From an uncultured Prevotellaceae bacterium (GTDB lineage Bacteria > Bacteroidota > Bacteroidia > Bacteroidales > Bacteroidaceae), in contig CACYQD010000001.1 in assembly GCA_902776475.1 (NCBI GenBank), positions 62,001 through 126,000 on the forward strand: DNA of 64,000 nucleotides, given 5' to 3'. Positions 56,911 through 64,000 of the stretch are shown one piece after another. The notes beneath the pieces were generated by a model. That model worked only from the letters and a program-made list of their open reading frames with translations. It was not told the DNA's origin and ran no database searches. The stretch's first letter is position 1. Each line of letters opens with the position of its first letter. The translations under genes were made by a program, and so were the position numbers.

Positions 56911-58464
56911 ATGAAAACGCAATTTCAATGTGAATTATTGACAGACGTGGTACTCAATATGAGAACTGCCACTACTGGCAACCAAAAGACACTTGACTTT
57001 ATACCAGGCAGTTGTTTTCTTGGTATTGTAGCCTCATCCTTCAAACAATTCACGGATACAGAGAAAGATTTTCTGTTTAGCGGGAAAGTGAAATTCGGAG
57101 ATGCCCATATCACAAATACATCCTCAGAAAAGATGTCTTACCGATCTCTGCATGTTCCAGCATCACTGATGTATCCCAAACTCTTATCCATATTCGATTG
57201 TTGTTACATTCATCATTTCTACAAAAGGGAGAATGACAAAGAAGGAGAAGGTGGACTGCCCAAGCAACTGAAACAAAGCCGAAGCGGATACTACATTTTC
57301 CATGAAGGTGTAGCAGTAGAAGTTCCCATTCATAAAGGCTATGCACTAAAATCCGCCTACGACAGGGACAAGCTTAGAGCTGCCGATGAGCAAATGTATG
57401 GCTATGAATCACTTGACAAAGGGAGTGTTTTTCTTTTCGAAGTAGAAACGGACAACAATAGCGAATTGGATTTAATTGAGAAATCACTCATCGGATTAAA
57501 GCGCATAGGTAGGTCAAGAACAGCTCAGTATGGACTGGTGAAAATCAGTAAGACCAATTTCTTTCAACCAGAATCCCATGCTGACGGATTCATGATTAAT
57601 AATCACCACTACATCACGGTTTATGCAGACGGAAGATTGATTTTCTTTGATGAAAACGGAGGTCTCACATCCTGCCCCAAAGCTGAAGATTTGGGAGTCA
57701 AGGGTAAAATCTGTTGGGAAAAATCTCAGATACGCACTTTTCAATATGCACCTTACAATTTTAAGCGACAAACTCGTGATGCTGATCTGTTCGGCATAGA
57801 AAAAGGGAGTGTATTCGTTATTGAGACTCAAGACAAAGCACCAATAGGTCAAGAATATGTTGGCAGTTACAACAATGTGGGCTTTGGCAAAGTTATCTAT
57901 AATCCAGATTTCTTGGACACAAGCCTGCAAGCCGTCAACGGTGAAGCCCTTTATAAGTTCAAAAGAGATACAGGTGTTGAAGAGAGAATCAATCAAATTA
58001 CAAAGGCCGCTCCCAGCAATAGCCCATTGCTCAATTATTTGGTAATGAAACGCGCTGAATCAGAGGCGAAAGCGTTCATATACCAAAAGGCAAACGAATT
58101 CGTAAGCCTTAACAAAACATTTTTCCAAGGAGCTGATTTTGCCTCCCAATGGGGCAATATAAGGTCAATAGCCATGAGATGCCGCGACAATAACCAACTC
58201 TACGAAGAACTGTTTGACAAGCATATCACCAGTTACCATTACGCTACGCCCACCGATCCGTACGAAGGTGAACGAGAAATTAATATTGCATACTTATCAC
58301 ATGGTATAGCAGAAGAAAAATGGAAAAAGCGAAACAGAAGAGGAATTTTACGCACCTTCATTGACGAATGTGTGAAACAAGAAGAAGTCATCAACCATGC
58401 CATCACCATTGAGGCTGTCATTAATTTAGCTTCAGAAATGGCTAAAAAATGTAAGAAACGATGA
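56911..58464 (+). CDS. Csx10-like RAMP protein
   Basis: The 517 residues open with a RAMP strand-loop ELLTDVVLNMRTAT and DFIPGSCFLGIVASSF (29-44), where the usual GSSLKG becomes GSCFLG. A glycine/arginine loop IGRSRTAQYG lies at 199-208, a second RAMP-like half follows (YNNVGFGKVIYN), and the end is helical. This is the layout of Csx10, the type III-D hallmark that plays a Cas5-like part at the crRNA 5' handle. No Asp at the Csm3 cleavage position is seen, so a structural role is more likely. Its last four bases overlap the double Cas7 gene. Confidence 0.65.
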   Translation: MKTQFQCELLTDVVLNMRTATTGNQKTLDFIPGSCFLGIVASSFKQFTDTEKDFLFSGKVKFGDAHITNTSSEKMSYRSLHVPASLMYPKLLSIFDCCYIHHFYKRENDKEGEGGLPKQLKQSRSGYYIFHEGVAVEVPIHKGYALKSAYDRDKLRAADEQMYGYESLDKGSVFLFEVETDNNSELDLIEKSLIGLKRIGRSRTAQYGLVKISKTNFFQPESHADGFMINNHHYITVYADGRLIFFDENGGLTSCPKAEDLGVKGKICWEKSQIRTFQYAPYNFKRQTRDADLFGIEKGSVFVIETQDKAPIGQEYVGSYNNVGFGKVIYNPDFLDTSLQAVNGEALYKFKRDTGVEERINQITKAAPSNSPLLNYLVMKRAESEAKAFIYQKANEFVSLNKTFFQGADFASQWGNIRSIAMRCRDNNQLYEELFDKHITSYHYATPTDPYEGEREINIAYLSHGIAEEKWKKRNRRGILRTFIDECVKQEEVINHAITIEAVINLASEMAKKCKKR

Positions 58465-59780
58465 AAAAGACGACATACATATACCGACATTTAGCAAGAG
58501 TCCTGATTGAAGCAGAGACTCCGCTGTCCATTCATAGTGGGGAAAGCGACATCCAAACAGATGCTTTGGTTGTCACCGATATTAATGGCCTTCCATACAT
58601 ACCAGGCAGTTCATTGGCTGGAGTCCTGCGTCATTCTATAGCAGGAGACGAAGAACTGGATGTTCTCTTTGGTTTTCAAAAGGGGAGTACCGGCCATGGC
58701 TCACAATTGATAATCAGCGATGCCGTGATGATTGGCAAAGAGGGGAAGGCTATGGATGGAATTCAGTTGATAGACCCTCATGATGCATTTTATTCACATT
58801 TTCTCAGCATGCCTATCCGTCAACATGTTCGCATAACAGAAACTGGGACAGCAGATGACAAAGGTAAGTTTGATGGCCAAATTACTTTCAAGGGAACCCG
58901 ATTTGTTTTCGAAATGGAACTGATTTCCTCGAAAAACGAAGAAGACGCATTCAACAAGTTACTGAGCCAAATGCAAAGCAAAGATTTCAGGATTGGTAGT
59001 GGTACGCGAAATGGATTTGGTAGAATCAAATGCGTATCTATCAAGGAGAAGGCTTTAGATTTAGAAAAAGACCTTTCTCTCTATCTTTCAAAAAGTTCTG
59101 ATTTAAGCAAAGAATGGGAAGGTTATGAGCCTGACACGCACTCCCTTGTTCCAAGTCAAGATAAGTGGGAGGAATTTGACATTCATCTTTGCGCAGAAGA
59201 CTTTTTCCTCTTTGGTTCGGGATTATCCGATGATGAAGCAGACATGACACCAGTATCAGAAGACTACATTGAATGGGATAATGAAAAGCCCGTGTTCAAA
59301 TCAGGTACTGTCATCCCTGCATCTTCCATCAAAGGGGCTCTATCCCATCGCACTGCTTTCTATTGGAATAAGCTGAACGAATTATTCGTTGATGACAAAA
59401 AAGGTTTAACAGCAGATCAAAACGAAGCTGTTGCAGCCATTTTTGGAAAAGCTGGCGAAGGTATGAATTCTCAAAGCATCACAAGAGGCAACATTCTCAT
59501 AGACGACATCTTCATACCTGTAGTGGAGCCCAAATTGCTTAATCACGTATCCATTGACAGATTTACAGGAGGAGCTCTTGATGGAGCATTGTTTTCAGAG
59601 AAAGCCAGTTATGGATCCGGCCTAAATATTGAACTTCATATCATAGTCAAGAAAAGCGCACTTGATGAATCTGATTCTATTCGCAAGGCTTTTGAGTCTG
59701 CATTGGATGACCTTCGCAAAGGAATGCTTCCACTTGGAGGCGGTACAAACCGAGGACATGGTATTTTCACAACCCATTAA
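58461..59780 (+). CDS. Double Cas7 (two fused Csm3-like RAMP domains)
   Basis: The 439 residues contain two complete Cas7 units. Unit 1 (about 1-195) has TDALVVTDINGLPYIPGSSL (33-52) and the G-loop GSGTRNGFGRIK at 179-190. Unit 2 (about 235-439) has DMTPV at 261-265, VIPASSIKGAL at 284-294, the signature IDRFTGGALDGALF (365-378) and the G-loop LGGGTNRGHG. Asp34 and Asp261 are candidate cleavage residues. Fused Cas7 units are known from type III-D variants and the gRAMP/III-E line. The ATG overlaps the upstream stop (ATGA), so translation is probably coupled. The 40-residue linker contains a charged helix. Confidence 0.78.
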   Translation: MKKTTYIYRHLARVLIEAETPLSIHSGESDIQTDALVVTDINGLPYIPGSSLAGVLRHSIAGDEELDVLFGFQKGSTGHGSQLIISDAVMIGKEGKAMDGIQLIDPHDAFYSHFLSMPIRQHVRITETGTADDKGKFDGQITFKGTRFVFEMELISSKNEEDAFNKLLSQMQSKDFRIGSGTRNGFGRIKCVSIKEKALDLEKDLSLYLSKSSDLSKEWEGYEPDTHSLVPSQDKWEEFDIHLCAEDFFLFGSGLSDDEADMTPVSEDYIEWDNEKPVFKSGTVIPASSIKGALSHRTAFYWNKLNELFVDDKKGLTADQNEAVAAIFGKAGEGMNSQSITRGNILIDDIFIPVVEPKLLNHVSIDRFTGGALDGALFSEKASYGSGLNIELHIIVKKSALDESDSIRKAFESALDDLRKGMLPLGGGTNRGHGIFTTH

Positions 59781-59795
59781 ACCACAACTAATCCT

Positions 59796-60203
59796 ATGAG
59801 ATACAACGATATAATGAAAATCAAGAAATCCAAATACGAGGGATATCTTTGGTATAGCGACGAATCGTCCCCCAATATATTATTAGGTGACAAGGACTTG
59901 GTAATAATGGAGAGGCCTGAAGCATATATTGTCGAAGGGATGCTTTGGGATTCAGCATCTCTCACATCCATACGCATTGACTATCATGACGGGCAACAGC
60001 ACATTTACGAGACGGAAATTAAGCCCGAGGATTTGCAAGGAAGTGAAAAAACTACGATTGAAGAGTATATTCCTCATCGTCTTCCTGGTGTGTCAATTCT
60101 ATCATTTCTAAGATATTGGCAACCCGTTGCCGACCCATTATGCGAAGGATTCGAGGTCTTAAGCCCGAGTTCTTTGGTCTTTGTTGGATTCAAAAAACAA
60201 TAA
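59796..60203 (+). CDS. Small type III CRISPR-associated protein (TIGR04423-like)
   Basis: The 135-residue acidic protein has a YEGYLWYSDESSPNILLGDK segment (15-34) and a C-terminal FLRYWQPVADP motif. From memory this resembles the short TIGR04423 family that accompanies type III genes in Bacteroidetes, but I cannot confirm it. It is not a RAMP and lacks the helical look of Cas11 small subunits. It could be a Csx19-like accessory subunit. A second in-frame ATG at 59814 is an alternative start. It lies between the double Cas7 (15 nt) and the TIGR03986-type gene (17 nt). Confidence 0.6.
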   Translation: MRYNDIMKIKKSKYEGYLWYSDESSPNILLGDKDLVIMERPEAYIVEGMLWDSASLTSIRIDYHDGQQHIYETEIKPEDLQGSEKTTIEEYIPHRLPGVSILSFLRYWQPVADPLCEGFEVLSPSSLVFVGFKKQ

Positions 60204-60220
60204 TTACAGGAGGAAAACTT

Positions 60221-62191
60221 ATGCTACATGCACCATTTAATTTCGTACCCTTATCCGAAAAGGTCTATTTCCCCGAATGGGCAGGCCAAATCAGTCATGA
60301 TATACCCTTCAGGGACGGGAGGTCTGGAATTTTGAGAATTAGAATTACTGCCCAGACACCCATTTTTATCAGAAATGGTCATACTCGCCAGGACAAGGAG
60401 GATTGGACTGATCAATACATCTCTTTCAGCCAAACTCCAGATGGCCATTATTTCATACCAGCCACCTCACTGAAAGGAATGATTCGAAATATTGTTGAGA
60501 TTGCAAGTTTCGGAAAGATGTCGCACGTGACCAACGACCGTTATAGTTTGCGTGATTTGCATCTGAAAGCATTCACCAACTATTTCAGGAATCATGAAGT
60601 TCATTGCGGCTGGATGACGATTGACAGGAGTAAAGATGTTGCCACAATTACCGACAATGGTATCCCCAGACGTATCTCTGCAAAAGAAATTGACAATATT
60701 ATGCACATAGGGTTGGAAAGATTTGTTAAAGAAGGGAATTTGACAGTTTTATCCAATCGATATGCTAAGGCCAAGTATGATTTGGCCAAGGGGAAATCTC
60801 GGGTTAGCACTTTTAGAGAATTGCCTCCAGACAAGAACAATACTGTGGACGTAAGAAAAAAAGTGGTATATTCCCCTAACGGTAAAAAAGGAACCATAGT
60901 ATTTACAGGACAACCAGGAAAGAGAAAAGAAAATCCTTATGGGAAAAGTTCTGGCAAATGGTTTGAATTCGTCTTTTTCGATGAAGTAAAAAAAGAATAC
61001 CAATTGGACATGAAAGAAATTGGTGGTGTTTATCAGGATTTTTGCTTTATATATGCAGATTCTGAAGATTGGAAATATCTGAAAAGGGAATCACGCATAC
61101 CTGTTTTCTTTACCATTGAGGATGAGAAGATTCAGTATATGGGACTATCTTATCTTTTCAGGCTACCTACCAAAAAGCATATCAAGGAATTTTTGAATGC
61201 TGAGCATCAATCAGAAAAGCGAGATTTTGCTGAATGTATGTTTGGCACGACCACTGGAACCTCTCTCAAAGGCAGAATACAGTTCTCCCATGCATTCTGC
61301 AAAAAAGGAAAAGCAAGCGATGAGACATTATATCCCTACATGGGAAGTCCCAAACCGACCTATTACCCCATATACACCCAACAACAAGGTTACGAAGGAG
61401 AGATGAAGGACAGAAATGGGAAAATGTTAAGTTTTAAAACATTTCTTGACGATGATGCCAAGCTAAGAGGATGGAAGCGCTATCCTGTGAGAAATACCGA
61501 GTCACAATTACTACCTCCTGATGATGCCCAAATGCCCAACACAAGTCCATTCAAACCCTTATCGCCAGGTAGCGAATTCGAATGTGCCATTAGATATCAT
61601 AATTTACGAGAAATTGAATTAGGCGCATTGGTTTACGCCCTTCACTTGAATGACAACTGCATGCACTCTCTAGGGTTTTGCAAGCCATACGGCTATGGTG
61701 TAGTGAAAATTGACATTACCAATATTGATGCTGGAGAATGTTCTAGACTAAGGAATACTTTTATAGATCATATGTGCACAAAAGTTGATAATTACAAATC
61801 ATCGCCACAAATCCGTGAGCTTAATGAAATGATGACCTATGCACAAAATGGACTAGTGGAGCCCCTTAGTTACATGAAAGACCCCAAAACTTTCGGTAAA
61901 CTAAAAAATCAGAATAAGAGTAAAGGAGAGTACGGTGAATACCAAAGGAACTACTCAGAATTGAAGAAAAAGCCCGTCAAAGTTCAAGATAAACCCATAG
62001 AACTTGAGGCTGAAGTCACCATATTTGGCAAAGGCATGTATAAGGCAAAACTTGTCTCTGGAAAAGACACGGTATCGAAACAGCTTGATATGAGAGGAAG
62101 CAAAGAGAAACTAAAAATAGGCAATAGGATCATTGTCAAGCAGGAGAAAAAAGGGAAGGATATTTATTTGGTATATGTAAGAAAAAAATAG
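60221..62191 (+). CDS. TIGR03986-type CRISPR RAMP protein
   Basis: The 656-residue protein begins APFNFVPLSEKVYFPEWA and ISHDIPFRDGRSG, the hallmark opening of the TIGR03986 family of type III RAMPs. It continues with TAQTPIFIRNG and YFIPATSLKGMIRN (the GSSLKG equivalent) and has a second RAMP-like half ending in GFCKPYGYGVVKI. The last 150 residues add a basic segment and an OB-like domain (VTIFGKGMYKAKLV). The ATG at 60221 has a strong Shine-Dalgarno, AGGAGG at 60208-60213, rare in this genome. That motif decides the start against in-frame ATGs as far upstream as 60116, which overlap the previous gene. Confidence 0.85.
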   Translation: MLHAPFNFVPLSEKVYFPEWAGQISHDIPFRDGRSGILRIRITAQTPIFIRNGHTRQDKEDWTDQYISFSQTPDGHYFIPATSLKGMIRNIVEIASFGKMSHVTNDRYSLRDLHLKAFTNYFRNHEVHCGWMTIDRSKDVATITDNGIPRRISAKEIDNIMHIGLERFVKEGNLTVLSNRYAKAKYDLAKGKSRVSTFRELPPDKNNTVDVRKKVVYSPNGKKGTIVFTGQPGKRKENPYGKSSGKWFEFVFFDEVKKEYQLDMKEIGGVYQDFCFIYADSEDWKYLKRESRIPVFFTIEDEKIQYMGLSYLFRLPTKKHIKEFLNAEHQSEKRDFAECMFGTTTGTSLKGRIQFSHAFCKKGKASDETLYPYMGSPKPTYYPIYTQQQGYEGEMKDRNGKMLSFKTFLDDDAKLRGWKRYPVRNTESQLLPPDDAQMPNTSPFKPLSPGSEFECAIRYHNLREIELGALVYALHLNDNCMHSLGFCKPYGYGVVKIDITNIDAGECSRLRNTFIDHMCTKVDNYKSSPQIRELNEMMTYAQNGLVEPLSYMKDPKTFGKLKNQNKSKGEYGEYQRNYSELKKKPVKVQDKPIELEAEVTIFGKGMYKAKLVSGKDTVSKQLDMRGSKEKLKIGNRIIVKQEKKGKDIYLVYVRKK

Positions 62192-62196
62192 GCATC

Positions 62197-62898
62197 ATGA
62201 CTCTTTCCATCCATCGATTATCGTTCGACATTAAGTTAAAGGACAACCTAAACTCTTCCTTCCGAGGAGCTGTCATCAAGGCGATGGGCGCGGAAGCCCA
62301 TCCCTTGATGCACAATCATATTGAAGATGGTTTAAGGTTTGCCTACCCTCTTGTTCAATACAAAATCATTGACGAGCATCCGACTATTATCTCTATTGGA
62401 GACATTGGAGATGAAATTCGCCATACCATCTCCCAACAAGACCCGTTTCTGCTCACCATTCAGGGCAAGAAAAGACGATGCAATGTACTTGAAAACGATG
62501 TTCAAGAATACATTCCGATGATAGGCGACAATCCCATCTACTATTCTATCACAAGTTATATCCCCCTCACTGGGGACAACGTATGTGAATACGATTCGTT
62601 GATGGCCTTGACAGATAAAATCTGCATGTTGGAGAAAATCTTGACGGGAAATATCCTTTCGTTTTTCAAGGGAATTGGCTATTGTGCTGACAGACAAATA
62701 CTTTGTGTCATCACCAGTATAGATAAGCAATACCAAGTGGATTACAAAAAAGTTCGTTTCCGCGCATTCGACATGCATTTTGTCAGCAATGTGGAGTTGC
62801 CCAATTACATCGGCCTTGGAAAGAGCACAAGCGTTGGCATGGGTATTATCCAAAGCCATCCGTTACCAGAACCTTTCATTCAATTTGAAAAGACATGA
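62197..62898 (+). CDS. cas6: Cas6-like CRISPR RNA endoribonuclease
   Basis: Processes the precursor crRNA. The 233 residues start with FRGAVIKAMGA and a histidine-rich HPLMHNHIEDGLRFAYPLVQ segment, which fits the Bacteroidetes Cas6 N-terminal domain (the catalytic His is probably one of 36, 40 or 42). The C-terminal RAMP domain ends in the glycine-rich loop GLGKSTSVGMGII. It starts 5 nt after the TIGR03986-type gene and its stop overlaps the next ATG. Its presence means pre-crRNA can be matured by the locus itself, although no repeat array is in the window. Confidence 0.82.
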   Translation: MTLSIHRLSFDIKLKDNLNSSFRGAVIKAMGAEAHPLMHNHIEDGLRFAYPLVQYKIIDEHPTIISIGDIGDEIRHTISQQDPFLLTIQGKKRRCNVLENDVQEYIPMIGDNPIYYSITSYIPLTGDNVCEYDSLMALTDKICMLEKILTGNILSFFKGIGYCADRQILCVITSIDKQYQVDYKKVRFRAFDMHFVSNVELPNYIGLGKSTSVGMGIIQSHPLPEPFIQFEKT

Positions 62899-64000
62899 GA
62901 AAAATTCACATCTCTTTAGTTGGAGGCCAGACAATGCCTATCTATATCGGTTTCCAGGCAACAGGATATGACTTAGCTTTACTTGTGCACTCCAAAGAGA
63001 GCATGAAAGAAGCCAAGCATATAAAGGCGAACATTCAAAAGGCTGCACTATATGAGTTGCCTACCGTCGATTACGACAACATACTCATCCAATCTGAAGC
63101 ACTTCTGAATCAGTTCAAGGATGATGAAGTATTTGTCAACGTCAGTGGTGGTATCAAGACATGGACCGTAGCATTTACCTTTTTATCTGTTTCAAGGAGC
63201 AATGTCACATTAATCTACATTGACCAAAACAACGATTGTATAGACTTGACTCATAAAAAGAAGCAGATTGGCAATTATCATTTGGGGATAACGGACATTC
63301 TGAGATATAATCACCAAAAACCATCTGGAAATACTCCGTTATCGACTTATACGTCCCGGGATGTAAAAGCCATGAAACAAATCAGACAACTAAGGTCTTT
63401 CAAGATCAAAGACTTCAATCAATTGACTTTATCCTCTGTTGTTCTAGATTTTAAAAATTCCAATGAAGATGACTCTTTTCATTATGAGTTAAGCACAGGA
63501 TCCTCCATCACATACGATAGAGAGAAGCGAAGCTACACCATGTTTTTGACGAAATACGGAAAACAACCCATGCGGTTATCTTTGTCATCTCCTCACATTG
63601 ACCAACTTCTTTTCAATGCGGGATGGATGGAGTTTCAGGTAGCTCATGCACTCGGAGAATGGAGCCAAGCAAAAGAAGTTTGGCTCAATGTCAAGTTTCC
63701 TTATATTCAAGGCAAAGTGAAAAACGAATTAGATGTCATTGTCAGTACAGGCAGCAGACTTTTGTTTGTAGAATGCAAAACACAAATCTACAATACCACA
63801 GACATAGACAAATTTCGCACCGCAGTCAAGAATTACGGTGGAACAAGCAGTAAAGCGCTTTTCATCACCGACACAATTCAGATGAAGCCTGAAGCTGCCC
63901 AAAAATGTGCAGACAGTGAAATTATGGCTTTCTGCTGGAGAGGTCATGGAAATGATGATGAGACAAAAGCTGCTCTATTCGATTTATTAGATCATCAAAT
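62895..64000 (+). CDS. CARF/PD-(D/E)XK nuclease of the Card1/Can2 type (runs off the right edge)
   Basis: The frame from the ATG at 62895 stays open for 368 codons to the window end. Residues 1 to about 150 form a CARF domain, with HISLVGGQTMPIYIG at the start and the ligand loop NVSGGIKTW at 82-90. The C-terminal nuclease shows GWMEFQVAHAL (Glu246), NELDVIV (Asp280) and VECKT (Glu293, Lys295), the full catalytic set. Card1 and Can2 homologues are activated by cyclic tetra-adenylate and cut ssRNA and/or nick DNA. At 368 visible residues it is near the family length, so the stop is probably just outside. The ATGA overlap with cas6 puts it under the operon promoter. Confidence 0.88.
   Translation, partial: MRKIHISLVGGQTMPIYIGFQATGYDLALLVHSKESMKEAKHIKANIQKAALYELPTVDYDNILIQSEALLNQFKDDEVFVNVSGGIKTWTVAFTFLSVSRSNVTLIYIDQNNDCIDLTHKKKQIGNYHLGITDILRYNHQKPSGNTPLSTYTSRDVKAMKQIRQLRSFKIKDFNQLTLSSVVLDFKNSNEDDSFHYELSTGSSITYDREKRSYTMFLTKYGKQPMRLSLSSPHIDQLLFNAGWMEFQVAHALGEWSQAKEVWLNVKFPYIQGKVKNELDVIVSTGSRLLFVECKTQIYNTTDIDKFRTAVKNYGGTSSKALFITDTIQMKPEAAQKCADSEIMAFCWRGHGNDDETKAALFDLLDHQ

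Overview
The window looks like a chromosomal segment of a member of the Bacteroidales, most likely Prevotellaceae. The grounds are the promoters (repeated -33 TTTG / -7 TAnnTTTG boxes, the Bacteroidetes primary sigma consensus), the near absence of Shine-Dalgarno sequences, and families typical of this order: GH97, GH20, DUF4954, paired DUF5686 proteins, DUF2723, a DPP-IV-type S9 peptidase, and a PgpA/GtrA/CDP-alcohol transferase/PAP2 cluster. No rRNA, tRNA, insertion sequence or CRISPR array was seen. All assignments come from reading motifs by eye; no database search was run.

Layout. 1-2.3 kb: the 5' part of a GH97 glycosidase, a REP-like double hairpin, nagB, and a promoter-terminator pair upstream of nagB that predicts a small RNA or attenuator. 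2.3-10.1 kb: hflX, a DUF4954 beta-helix protein, an M16 peptidase and class I fumarase, all rightward. 10.1-19.3 kb: an orphan portal-like gene, a small HTH regulator, small envelope proteins, a GrpE-like protein with a zinc-ribbon/LysM membrane protein, a PurF homologue lacking its glutaminase nucleophile, a metallophosphoesterase and a coiled-coil protein. Two copies of a palindromic repeat lie between convergent genes. 19.3-29.1 kb: a leftward operon (two DUF5686 proteins and a thioesterase) and a rightward phospholipid-headgroup cluster. The cluster ends in a PAP2 (AUR1-like) enzyme fused to a Wzi-like outer-membrane barrel, and it resembles the inositol-lipid locus of Bacteroides. 29.1-41.7 kb: a 9-bp tandem repeat, a 23S rRNA methyltransferase with an Arg/Gly repeat tail, DPP-IV, purD, membrane proteins, DUF2723, a polysaccharide deacetylase and a GH20 hexosaminidase.

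42-64 kb is a defence island. It begins with a DUF4143 ATPase and a gene remnant. A leftward type I restriction-modification operon follows (hsdM, a YhcG-type PD-(D/E)XK protein, hsdS, an AbiH-like protein, hsdR), with four of its five genes joined by 4-nt overlaps. Next is a RecD-like helicase interrupted by a frameshift in an A run. The last 9 kb is a rightward, visibly AT-richer type III CRISPR effector operon under one consensus promoter: compact Cas10 with GGDD but no recognisable HD nuclease, a Csm3-like Cas7, a Csx10-like RAMP, a double Cas7, a small type III-associated protein, a TIGR03986-type RAMP, Cas6, and a CARF/PD-(D/E)XK nuclease of the Card1/Can2 type that runs off the window. 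This composition suggests target-RNA-activated cyclic oligoadenylate signalling to a nuclease. It does not match the commonest III-A or III-B layouts.
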